Part shown: piece by piece, positions 8,877 through 16,571 of the stretch
Layout of the letters: every line of letters begins with the position of its first letter
Numbering within the stretch: position 1 is the first letter of the stretch
Assembly (NCBI GenBank): GCA_035652095.1
Contig: DASREM010000019.1
Coordinates: 1-64,000, forward strand
Length of the DNA stretch: 64,000 nt
Reading direction: 5' to 3'
DNA from: DASREM01 sp035652095
Lineage (GTDB): Bacteria; Acidobacteriota; Terriglobia; Terriglobales; Acidobacteriaceae
Program-made: the position numbers and the translations under genes
Notes under the pieces: generated by a model
The model's database searches: none
Told to the model about the DNA's origin: nothing
The model's input: only the letters and a program-made list of their open reading frames with translations

Positions 8877-9179
8877 GTCCGATCCTGCATTTTTTCAGAA
8901 AGAACGCAGGCAAGCAACCACAAAGCCAAAGGCATGCCTCAAGAAATAGGGATTTTCGAGGCCTGGAGGCGGGATTTGCCTGGGAATGTCAGCTGCGTAC
9001 AAGAATCGGAGTACGAATCTCTGAACATTGGACCCTGCTGATTCCAGCCTGATGGGAAGGCCAAGACAGGTCGTCGGGCGCAGCATCATGCTGCGCCGCA
9101 ACCCTACGCCCGGAGGTGTCGCGGGCGGCCGAAAAGACCCGAATTTCACAACTGCTCCGCCCGGTTGCGCGGAGTTCTA
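8877..9179. other. Intergenic region upstream of ccmF with one short palindrome
   Basis: I see no supported gene here. A near-perfect palindrome at 9077-9097 (GGCGCAGCAT, one base, then ATGCTGCGCC) lies on both strands without an adjacent T tract. It is therefore unlikely to be a rho-independent terminator and may be a dispersed repeat or binding site. The region must hold the ccmF operon promoter, which I cannot place. Confidence 0.4.
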
Positions 9180-9470
9180 CTACGCGCTCTGCTGTTGCGT
9201 GTAACGGGCCAGAACTTCGCGTTCTGCTTCAACCCAGTCCAGGTGGTCCTGCCCAGGAGCGCAGCCGCGCTGCTCGTAAAGCTCATAGGCGCGGCGACGG
9301 ATCTCCTCTTCCACGTTGATCGGAATCGGTGGCGCAAACTTCTTGTGATCCGTTGATGGCACGGCTGTGGTGGGCGTCGATGACGGCATCGTCGCCACAT
9401 TGGTTTCGGGGATGGGCTCAGTTTGCTTCTTGCCGTTGGTGGTAGTGCGCGGAGTTCTTGCTTTAGCCAT
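9180..9470 (-). CDS. DUF2934 domain protein
   Basis: A 96-residue protein with a low-complexity Thr/Pro/Lys-rich N-terminal half (about 1-50). Its C-terminal DUF2934 motif includes EEEIRRRAYELYEQRG followed by DHLDWVEAE. DUF2934 is a short helical module of unknown function, common in soil bacteria. The ATG at 9470 is preceded by GAGGAG about nine bases upstream, which supports this start over the TTG six bases before it. It is a single gene separated from its neighbours. Confidence 0.85.
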   Translation of the reverse strand: MAKARTPRTTTNGKKQTEPIPETNVATMPSSTPTTAVPSTDHKKFAPPIPINVEEEIRRRAYELYEQRGCAPGQDHLDWVEAEREVLARYTQQQSA

Positions 9471-9476
9471 ACTCAA

Positions 9477-9845
9477 CTGCTCCTCAGAAATACCCAGGGT
9501 TCAAAGAGAACCATATGGATGAATTTTGGACCACAAACACGTCAAGCGACCGACTGACAAGGGACCGCATGAATTGTGGCGGATGATGTCTTTACTATAA
9601 ACCGGATTGGCTGTGGATTGTATGAAAAGCGCATAAATTTTCGTTTTCTTTGCGATCACTTACTTCTATGTCGTCTCGGTATTCGAAGAGAACGGTCGAG
9701 AGTTTGTCATATTTCATACCGTGCTGCATTTTTCTCGATTCGCCTTAGCGACTTGGTTTCCGCCGCTTACGCATCAATTTCGGACAGTGGTTTCGCCCTG
9801 TGTTCGCGATCCAATATGCATGGGGAGTTGGGAGAATCCCGCTAA
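9477..9845. other. AT-richer intergenic region between dnaE2 and the DUF2934 gene
   Basis: This 369-base stretch is noticeably richer in A and T than its neighbours. A plus-strand open frame of 89 codons (9576-9845) exists, but it starts at GTG without a ribosome binding site and its translation has no recognisable features, so I do not call it. The segment probably contains the promoter of the DUF2934 gene; no clear -35/-10 pair was identified. Confidence 0.4.
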
Positions 9846-12800
9846 TTAGTGGAAGTCATGCGAACTGGTCTCGGCGCGCGTAATCGCGAGCGGAGCAACG
9901 CGGTTAGCCTTGATTGAGATGACCCTGTCCTGGTTCTGCAGAATACCTTCCACCATCAAAAATTGCTCGGAAGTGATCAGCAGCCGATTTTTTTGGAATA
10001 GATCGGGATGAATGATGGCATTGGCGACTCCGGTCTCGTCTTCCAGGCTGAGAAACACGAATCCCTTTGCGGTGCCTGGACGCTGCCGCGCGATTACACA
10101 GCCGCCAATCCGTAAATATTTTCCGTCAGGGATTTGCGTGAGTTCGTTGGCTCGGCGAATACCGAGCGCATTCATCTTTTCGCGATGGTAGGCCATGGGG
10201 TGCGGGCCGACGGTCATCCCGGTTCCGCGGAAGTCGGCGACCAGGCGTTCTTCGTCATTCATAGGCTGCAAAGGGGACTTCGAGTCCTGCTCGGGGTATT
10301 GATCGAGCAGCGGTCCGGAAAGGCGGACCGCGCGCTCGACTTGCCAGAGCGCGTCGCGACGATGAAGGAGCAGCTTCGAGTTTCGAGTTTCAGGTTTCGA
10401 ACAGGAGTTAAGGGGACCAGACGGCTTTTCAATTGCCGGGCGCGAGATGCTTCGTCCATCTGGCAACGAACTCGAGACTGTATTCAGCGCTCCAATTTCT
10501 GCCAGGGTGACCAGTTCATCCTTGCGGAGTTGCGGAACACGATGCACGAGATCGCGAATCGAGGTAAAGGGCGCAAGCCGACGTTGTTGCACGATGCCTT
10601 GGGCTGCTTCCTCACGAAGCCCTCGCGCGTAGCGAAGGCCGACACGGACCGCGATTTCGGTGGCATCGCCGGTATGAACCGAGTCACGCGAGATCATTCG
10701 TCCATCTGGCGATGGACTTAGGATCACGTCTGGTTTTTGTGAATAAACCGGCTCCAGTGTGCAGTTCCAATCCGATCTCGTGACATCGATCGGCAGCATT
10801 TTCAGGCCGTGGCGCTGCGCATCTTTCACCAGCGTTGCGGGACGGTAAAAGCCCATAGGCTGATTGTTGAGCAATGCCGCCGTGAAAGCTGCCAGGTAAT
10901 GACACTTCAAAAAAGCGCTGGCATAGGCGATCAGGGCGAAACTGGCGGCGTGGGATTCGGGAAATCCATAGAGCGCGAACGAAGTAATCGAAAGGATGAT
11001 CTGTTCTTGCGCATCCTGGGCAATTCCATTGCGTGTCATGCCGGCGCGGAGCTTGGCTTCGATCTCGCGCATACGCTTTTCTGAGCGCTTGAATCCCATG
11101 GCTCGACGAAGTTCCTCCGCTTCACCGCCGGTAAATCCCGCGACCACCATGGCGATACGCAGTAACTGCTCCTGAAATAGCGGCACGCCCAGGGTGCGTT
11201 CGAGCACTGGTTCCAGCGATGGATGCGCATAGGTGACCGCCTGGCGCCCCTGGCGGCGCTCCAGATAGGGGTTCACCATTTGCCCGACAATCGGTCCGGG
11301 GCGAATGATCGCAACCTGCACCACGATGTCATAAAAACGTTGCGGCCGCAGGCGCGGCAGGCACGACATCTGCGCCCGGCTTTCCACCTGAAACATTCCG
11401 ATGGTGTCGGCCTTCTGCAACGTCGAATAGATGACAGGATCGTCCGGCGGCAGATGCGCGAGATCCACTTCCTCGTGATAGTGATCGCGGATCAGTTGGA
11501 TGGAATCTTCGAGCACCGCCATCATGCCCAGGCCGAGCAGGTCCACTTTAATAATTTTGAGATCGCTGCAATCTTCCTTGTCCCATTGCACGACGACGCG
11601 GCCCGGCATGGAGGCGGGTTCGAGAGGCACAACCGAGTCGAGTTGTCCCTGGCAGATGACCATGCCGCCGGAGTGTTGACCGAGATGGCGTGGCAGATCC
11701 TGCACCGCGACAGAGAGTTCAAAATATTTTTTCAATCGAGGATGCGAGAGATCCAGGCCGGCATCGCGAAAGCGATTGTCGAGCGTGTCGTTGTGATCGC
11801 GGTACTCCCAGCTGGCGACGGCAGTGGAAACTTTGTCGAGGGTCTCGGGATCGAAGCCCAACGCTTTCCCCATTTCGCGCGATGCCATGCGGCTGCGATA
11901 GGTAATGACATTGGCCGTCATGGCCGCGCCGCGCTCCCCGTAACGCTGGTACACGTGCTGGATGACGCGCTCGCGCTGATCGCCGCTGGGAAGATCAATA
12001 TCAATGTCGGGCCACTCGCCGCGTTCTTCGGAAAGAAAACGTTCGAAGAGCAGGTCCATGCCGACCGGATCGACCGCGGTGATGCCGAGCGAATAGCAGA
12101 CTGCGCTGTTGGCCGCCGATCCGCGGCCCTGGGCGAGGATTTTTTGCCCGTTGCAGAAGCGGATTAGGTCCCAGACGATGAGAAAGTATCCCGCGAGATC
12201 CAGCTTGGCAATTAACGTCAACTCGCGCTCGACCTGGCGGCGGGCGCGGTTGCGCAAATCCTGCTTCGCCTGGCCATAGCGTTTCTGAAATCCTTCCCAG
12301 GTGCGATCGCGGAGAAATGACATCATGGTTTCACCCGCCGGCACCGGATACTTGGGGAATTCATAACCCAGGTCGGTCATCTTGAATTCCAGCCGGGAAG
12401 AAAGTTCGCCGGTATTTAGGATGGCTTCGGGAAGATCCGAAAATAATGCTTCCATTTCTCTCGCCGATTTCAAGTGACGCTCGGAATTGAGCGCCAACAG
12501 GCGCCCGGCGGCCGCCAAGGTCAGGTGGTTTCGAATCGCAGTAAAGACGTCGCAGAGTTCGCGGTCCTTTGGAGTGGCATAGAGGACGCCGTTGGTCGCA
12601 AGCAACGGCAGATGGAGCGAGCGGGCAATTTCGATTGCGATGCGATTGCGAACTTCCTGCCGGCGATGATAGTGACGCTGCAACTCGACATAAACATTGC
12701 CCCGCCCAAAAATGCCGGCAAGCTGATCCACCGCTCGCGCTGCTGCTTCTTTGCCGAAATGCTTCAGGGCAAAGGCCAGCGGCCCATCATCCCCGCCGGT

Positions 12801-13238
12801 CAGGCATATCAAGCCTGCGGCGTATTCTTGCAATTCTTCAACACGAACCGCACCTCCTTCTTTTGCGGCGCGTAGCTTCATCCTGGTGATAAGACGGCAA
12901 AGATTCTGATAGCCGAGGCGAGTGGCAACGAGAACAGGGAGACGGAAGGAATTGTTGGTTACAGAGTTTTGATTGCTGAGTTTGGATTTGCGGGTGTCAA
13001 TCGGCAACCGGCAATGGGGAAGTAGAAATTCTTCGCACGTGATTTCTGCGCCAATGTGTGCTTTGAGCCCGGCTTTCTTTGCCGCCATGTAAAACCGCGG
13101 AGATCCGTAGAGCCCATTGCGATCGAGCACAGCCATGGCCGGCATTTGCAGATTGGCGCAGGTTTCGACCAGGAACTCGGGCAGGGAAGCGCCCTCCAGA
13201 AAACTGAATGCCGATCGGGAATGAAGCTCAACGTACAT
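9846..13238 (-). CDS. dnaE2: Error-prone DNA polymerase DnaE2 (ImuC)
   Basis: A 1130-residue C-family polymerase. The N-terminal PHP domain starts at MYVELHSRSAFSFLEGAS. The catalytic region includes the active-site segment PDIDIDLPSGDQRE, and the helix-hairpin-helix and OB-fold regions follow. DnaE2 does translesion synthesis with ImuB and ImuA as part of the SOS mutasome. Start ATG 13238 gives the family N-terminus; a TTG nine bases upstream is an alternative. It is somewhat longer than usual for the family because of apparent in-frame insertions near residues 77-96, 835-860 and 919-956 (see findings). It is the last gene of the imuA-imuB-dnaE2 operon, with 22 bases after imuB. Confidence 0.95.
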   Translation of the reverse strand: MYVELHSRSAFSFLEGASLPEFLVETCANLQMPAMAVLDRNGLYGSPRFYMAAKKAGLKAHIGAEITCEEFLLPHCRLPIDTRKSKLSNQNSVTNNSFRLPVLVATRLGYQNLCRLITRMKLRAAKEGGAVRVEELQEYAAGLICLTGGDDGPLAFALKHFGKEAAARAVDQLAGIFGRGNVYVELQRHYHRRQEVRNRIAIEIARSLHLPLLATNGVLYATPKDRELCDVFTAIRNHLTLAAAGRLLALNSERHLKSAREMEALFSDLPEAILNTGELSSRLEFKMTDLGYEFPKYPVPAGETMMSFLRDRTWEGFQKRYGQAKQDLRNRARRQVERELTLIAKLDLAGYFLIVWDLIRFCNGQKILAQGRGSAANSAVCYSLGITAVDPVGMDLLFERFLSEERGEWPDIDIDLPSGDQRERVIQHVYQRYGERGAAMTANVITYRSRMASREMGKALGFDPETLDKVSTAVASWEYRDHNDTLDNRFRDAGLDLSHPRLKKYFELSVAVQDLPRHLGQHSGGMVICQGQLDSVVPLEPASMPGRVVVQWDKEDCSDLKIIKVDLLGLGMMAVLEDSIQLIRDHYHEEVDLAHLPPDDPVIYSTLQKADTIGMFQVESRAQMSCLPRLRPQRFYDIVVQVAIIRPGPIVGQMVNPYLERRQGRQAVTYAHPSLEPVLERTLGVPLFQEQLLRIAMVVAGFTGGEAEELRRAMGFKRSEKRMREIEAKLRAGMTRNGIAQDAQEQIILSITSFALYGFPESHAASFALIAYASAFLKCHYLAAFTAALLNNQPMGFYRPATLVKDAQRHGLKMLPIDVTRSDWNCTLEPVYSQKPDVILSPSPDGRMISRDSVHTGDATEIAVRVGLRYARGLREEAAQGIVQQRRLAPFTSIRDLVHRVPQLRKDELVTLAEIGALNTVSSSLPDGRSISRPAIEKPSGPLNSCSKPETRNSKLLLHRRDALWQVERAVRLSGPLLDQYPEQDSKSPLQPMNDEERLVADFRGTGMTVGPHPMAYHREKMNALGIRRANELTQIPDGKYLRIGGCVIARQRPGTAKGFVFLSLEDETGVANAIIHPDLFQKNRLLITSEQFLMVEGILQNQDRVISIKANRVAPLAITRAETSSHDFH
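10441..10710. repeat. Pair of 24-bp direct repeats inside dnaE2
   Basis: The 24-base segments 10441-10464 and 10687-10710 are identical except for two adjacent bases; both contain TTCGTCCATCTGGC and start CGCGAGAT. On the coding strand both read in the same frame and encode PDGR-x-ISR within stretches that interrupt conserved DnaE2 sequence. Each contains a short inverted repeat (AGATG...CATCT or AGATG...ATCT). Confidence 0.7.
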
Positions 13239-13260
13239 AATTTGCAATCGCCGATTGAGA

Positions 13261-14829
13261 TCAGTCGTAGGTTCCTTCCACCGCCCACTTGCCGCTCAGC
13301 AAATCGCGCACCAGACGATACAATGCGATTCCTGATTCGCATTGCACTGCGATGTCCCACTCGTCGCGCGACCATGCCTCCTGTTCCCACCAGTCGCCGG
13401 AAGAGCGCCAGGGACCGGCGGCCCAGATAATTTCTCCGGCAATTTCTTTTTTCTTCGGACATTGCACGCGCGCGGGTCTCCCATCGCGCAACATGACTTG
13501 CGCAAGAATTGGCGGGCGAAAAAGTCTGAGTGCGGTGACCGCGCTTTCTTTCCCATCGTTGTTGCGTACTGCTTCGTACTTTGGCATGGCCGGCGCGAAG
13601 CGCTGCATACGGAAACCTTCCGGACGGTGGGTATCCAGAATTTGCAGCGACCCGACTTTATCCGCCCCGACAATGCTTGCGATGCGAGCCAGTGTGAGTT
13701 CGAGTTTTTCCGGCTCCGGCAAAGGAGGAAGAAAGAGGCCGCCCTGCGCTGCTCGCGGCCGTACCGGGAGTGCCGACAAATGAATCTTGAGAATGGGAGC
13801 GCCTGGCGGGTTCGCTTTCAAATCCAGTTGCAACAGCTTGAGAAAAATTTTCGCATCAAGCAATGGCACAGGAAGCCGCAACGTGCGTTCAAACGTAGTG
13901 GATGGAGTATGCGAGCGGAAACTGGGCACGTCTGCGTTTTCATCGTTGTGCCATTCCGTGGCCAAGTGGAGGCGCAGAGTCAGTTCCTGGGTGGAGAGCG
14001 AACGTGTGCCCAGCCGCGCGCATACCTGCTCCAGCATCCGGCTCAGCACAAACGCGAGCGGTTCCAGCAGTACGATGGGGTATTCGAGCTCAATGGCTTC
14101 TTCAAAAACCAGCGGTGTCTCTACCGGGACCAGGGTGCGCGATAAAGTGCCGCTGGCGAGCTTTTGCAGCCGCACTCCGGCCTGTCCCATGCGCTCGCTG
14201 AGCGCGATCTGCGGCAGCGCCGCTAACGCGCGCAGGTTGCGAATCCCCCAGCGCTCGAGAGTTTCGAATTGCAAATTGTCGTCGGGAGATCCGTTAAATA
14301 AAGTTTCGACCGGCAGGCTGCCCAACTGCTCGGCTTCCTGGCCGGGGGAGATCAGGGTAACTCCGGCAAATCCACGCGCAGCCAGCGCCGCAGTTTCCGG
14401 ATTGGCCGCGACCGCGACGTTGGCTTCGATTCCCAGGTCCGAAGTGCGCCGGGCAATGTCGCGAGCAATTTTTGATAAGGGGCCAAAGATCGATTCCATG
14501 CCCGCCAGGTCAATAAGCATGGTGTTTGCGGATGTGTCTTCCACGCGCGGAGAAAACGACTGCGCGCAATCGAGCAACGCAGCGTGTGCGGTCTCTTCCT
14601 GGACTGGCGAGCGCATTCGCAGCACCACGCCGGAGCAAGCTTCCAACTGCACTTTGGTCATTCCTGCCGCGACTCCCACTGCTCGCGCCTGTTCATTCAG
14701 GGCAAACACTTTTTGCAGCGGAGGCTTGCCTTCCACAACGGCGAGCGCCTGCGACCGCAGGTCCGGTTCGAGACGTAGCAGCGCCTCTACCGGAAAATCG
14801 GGGACGAAGATGCAGGCATACGGAGGCAT
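13261..14829 (-). CDS. imuB: ImuB, Y-family polymerase-like mutasome protein
   Basis: A 522-residue protein with a Y-family polymerase fold in its N-terminal 350 residues (MPPYACIFVPDFPVEALLRLEPDL, then VAVAANPETAALAARG and helix-hairpin-helix-like segments). The acidic catalytic residues of active Y-family enzymes are not at their usual places. In the family ImuB is catalytically dead and acts as the adaptor that binds the sliding clamp and recruits DnaE2. The C-terminal part carries the ImuB-specific extension. The start is three bases after the imuA stop, so the operon is tightly packed. Likely co-regulated by the SOS repressor with imuA. Confidence 0.93.
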   Translation of the reverse strand: MPPYACIFVPDFPVEALLRLEPDLRSQALAVVEGKPPLQKVFALNEQARAVGVAAGMTKVQLEACSGVVLRMRSPVQEETAHAALLDCAQSFSPRVEDTSANTMLIDLAGMESIFGPLSKIARDIARRTSDLGIEANVAVAANPETAALAARGFAGVTLISPGQEAEQLGSLPVETLFNGSPDDNLQFETLERWGIRNLRALAALPQIALSERMGQAGVRLQKLASGTLSRTLVPVETPLVFEEAIELEYPIVLLEPLAFVLSRMLEQVCARLGTRSLSTQELTLRLHLATEWHNDENADVPSFRSHTPSTTFERTLRLPVPLLDAKIFLKLLQLDLKANPPGAPILKIHLSALPVRPRAAQGGLFLPPLPEPEKLELTLARIASIVGADKVGSLQILDTHRPEGFRMQRFAPAMPKYEAVRNNDGKESAVTALRLFRPPILAQVMLRDGRPARVQCPKKKEIAGEIIWAAGPWRSSGDWWEQEAWSRDEWDIAVQCESGIALYRLVRDLLSGKWAVEGTYD

Positions 14830-14832
14830 TGG

Positions 14833-15735
14833 TTATGAAATCTTCATCATCTGTGTGGTAAACGCGGTTTTTACCGACTGCGCGGGTTTGCGTTGGGGCG
14901 AAACGGCGGCCTCCAGATGACGGTGCAGGCGCGAGCGCAACAACTCTCCCTGAATCTGCAGGCCTTCGAAAACCTGGGCATGCGCCGGGGCAGTCTCGTT
15001 TCCCGAGGAAACCCGGGTGACAAACGATGACTGAAGCCGCAGCAGCAGCGAGGCGCAGGTCTGCGCACATGGCGCTTCGGTAACGGTCAGGAGCACGGTG
15101 GGAGTATTTTCGACAGCGCGCTGAAAACGAAACCAGGTAGTAAGCGGCACCCGCCGCGCGGCACGGAAGGGAATGCCTCCGAGATCGAGAATCACCAATC
15201 CGAAGCCGGCACTCTGCAGCAGCAGGTCCGTAACGCGAAGCGCTTGCTCGACAGGAACCATCAAGGGGTTTGGAGAGAGTCGTTTCTTAATGCGGTCCGA
15301 GGCTTTTTCAATGCGAGTATGGGCGTCCTCGCCCGTGTCGCAGCGCACCCAAAGCATGCGTTCGAAATCGATACCCGCCGCTGCCGCGGAAATAGGATCC
15401 AACGAATCGCTGGCATCTACCAGCGCACACACTTCCTGACGCTGCGTTGCTGCGGCCAGAGCGGCCAGCAATACGCTGCTGCATCCGGACGAAGCGGGCC
15501 CGCAGATTTCCGTGAGGCATCCGCGGGGCAGACCTGCGGTGAGGCGATCGAGTTCGGGCACCCCGCTCGAAACCATCTCGGGAAGCGGACGTATGGTCAG
15601 ACGCGAGGCCGGCGTGACCGCCGGCAGCTTCGGAACCGCTGCCAGGCGATCGGCGAGTGCGGAGCCCTCCCGGGGCGAAAAAGCGACAGGAAAAACAGGC
15701 GCCGCGACGGCGCAAAAAAGCGAAGAAGAAGACAT
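14833..15735 (-). CDS. imuA: ImuA, RecA-like mutasome accessory protein
   Basis: A 300-residue RecA/SulA-like protein. The core begins around residue 50 (MVSSGVPELDRLTAGLPRG) with a phosphate-loop-like segment GPASSGCSS at 79-87, in which the usual lysine of Walker A is a cysteine (C85). ImuA proteins support DnaE2-dependent mutagenesis, and their nucleotide binding is often degenerate. It is the first gene of imuA-imuB-dnaE2. An imperfect inverted repeat about 46 bases upstream of the ATG (15781-15800) is a candidate SOS operator. Confidence 0.9.
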   Translation of the reverse strand: MSSSSLFCAVAAPVFPVAFSPREGSALADRLAAVPKLPAVTPASRLTIRPLPEMVSSGVPELDRLTAGLPRGCLTEICGPASSGCSSVLLAALAAATQRQEVCALVDASDSLDPISAAAAGIDFERMLWVRCDTGEDAHTRIEKASDRIKKRLSPNPLMVPVEQALRVTDLLLQSAGFGLVILDLGGIPFRAARRVPLTTWFRFQRAVENTPTVLLTVTEAPCAQTCASLLLRLQSSFVTRVSSGNETAPAHAQVFEGLQIQGELLRSRLHRHLEAAVSPQRKPAQSVKTAFTTQMMKIS

Positions 15736-15780
15736 GAGAGCCTCAGGATTTCAGGGAACGCGAAGCGGGAAAGCCTCGAG

Positions 15781-15800
15781 GCGAACCAGAGTAGTTTCGC
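15781..15800 (-). promoter_or_regulatory. Candidate SOS (LexA-type) operator of the imuA operon
   Basis: Twenty bases form an imperfect palindrome with outer arms GCGAA and TTCGC separated by ten bases, and one further matched pair inside. It lies 46-65 bases before the imuA ATG, where a repressor would cover the promoter. imuA-imuB-dnaE2 cassettes are LexA-controlled in most bacteria studied. The operator consensus for this lineage is not known to me, so the assignment is inference. Confidence 0.35.
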
Positions 15801-15939
15801 TTTTTATTCGCCCAAGGAGAATTCTGCTACGGCGCCAGGCGTCTGTCAAGCGGCCGGAAAACATTTAAATTATCGCAGAAAACAAGGAACTTGCAGGGTT
15901 GCCGCACGCCGAATTCAGCAGCATGCGAACCGCTTTTGT

Positions 15940-15945
15940 TATAAT
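15940..15945 (+). promoter_or_regulatory. -10 element of the tRNA-Glu promoter
   Basis: A perfect TATAAT ends 14 bases before the first tRNA base, a fitting place for transcription to begin a few bases upstream of the mature end. The -35 region is weak (no good TTGACA match at 16-18 bases). Confidence 0.6.
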
Positions 15946-15959
15946 CACCACCTGCCAGG

Positions 15960-16034
15960 GGCGCTATCGTCTAGGGGTTAGGACGGAAGATTCTCAATCT
16001 TCAAACCCGGGTTCGATTCCCGGTAGCGCTACCA
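15960..16034 (+). tRNA. tRNA-Glu (anticodon CTC), element integration site
   Basis: A complete 75-base cloverleaf. The acceptor GGCGCTA pairs with TAGCGCT (a G-U pair at position 1-72), the D arm is GTCTAGGGGTTAGGAC, and the anticodon stem is GAAGA/TCTTC with loop TTCTCAA (anticodon CTC, reading GAG). The T arm CCGGG-TTCGATT-CCCGG is followed by discriminator A and an encoded CCA. The last 50 bases plus three downstream are repeated at 36141-36193. The 3' half of the functional gene is therefore supplied by the integrated element, and the original 3' half was displaced 20 kb to the right. Confidence 0.95.
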
Positions 16035-16037
16035 ACT
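15985..16037 (+). repeat. Left attachment site (53-bp direct repeat within tRNA-Glu)
   Basis: These 53 bases, from the anticodon stem through CCA and three bases beyond, are identical to 36141-36193. This is the typical core of a tyrosine-integrase site that overlaps a tRNA 3' end and restores the gene on integration. Confidence 0.93.
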
Positions 16038-16115
16038 TACCTATTGTTATCTCTTGCTACTGCTTGCAGTTCCCGCGCATGCCTCCTTGAGGCTCCAAAG
16101 CTGTTGTATCACTCA

Positions 16116-16160
16116 GTGGGGCACAGTAGGGGTCAGTATGGGGCACAATTTGAGGCACAG
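16116..16160 (+). promoter_or_regulatory. Left-end cluster of putative integrase arm sites
   Basis: Three copies of a GGGCACA/GAGGCACA motif occur in the same orientation (16116-16125, 16139-16147, 16150-16159). The segment 16139-16160 matches 36074-36095 at the other end with one mismatch in 22 bases. Short direct repeats at both ends of an element, outside the crossover core, are what tyrosine integrases use as arm-type binding sites. Confidence 0.55.
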
Positions 16161-16571
16161 TCTCGGCGGGTCAGACAGCGCGGAAAACCGATTCCGCTCG
16201 GGCCCCTGAGGCATCCTTAGGCTTCCCTCACGCCTGAGTCCGAGCCCCGGCCTGCGCAGCGCCGCCCCGGGCTCGCGTGCGCCCGCACTGGCACATATAC
16301 TCCAGGAATTTCAGATGGTCCGAGTGGACCACTCAGGGATGTTGGGTCACAGGTGGTCGAGCACCCCCCGTTCTTTCGACTACGTGCTCAGTTGCGGGGG
16401 CCCCGGGGGCATTCGCGGAATCAGGCCAGATTTGAGGTCTACATATTAATAAAATGTGGACGGGAACTGTCTTGACCCCTCCATTTGAAAGTCGCGCTAA
16501 TGTGCGAGGTGCACGCTTATCCGCCACGGGAATCTTCGTCGCTTGTTCCACACGGATCAAATAGGATCACT
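16161..16571. other. Non-coding left end of the element
   Basis: About 410 bases with no supported gene. It has GC-rich stretches and small overlapping hairpins around 16317-16336 (GGTCC/GGACC and GAGTG/CACTC). It lies downstream of the ietS-like gene. It could hold an unrecognised RNA or excision-control sites; nothing further is visible. Confidence 0.35.

Noticed and set aside
9077..9097. Palindrome as a terminator
   Set aside because: The stem has almost no loop and no T run on either strand, and it lies upstream of ccmF and downstream of no gene that needs it there.
9576..9845. Small plus-strand gene in the AT-richer gap
   Set aside because: Starts at GTG with no ribosome binding site, atypical composition and no similarity to a recognised family.
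11223..12167. Plus-strand open frame opposite dnaE2
   Set aside because: It is fully antisense to conserved DnaE2 sequence, and its translation is His/Arg-rich without family features.
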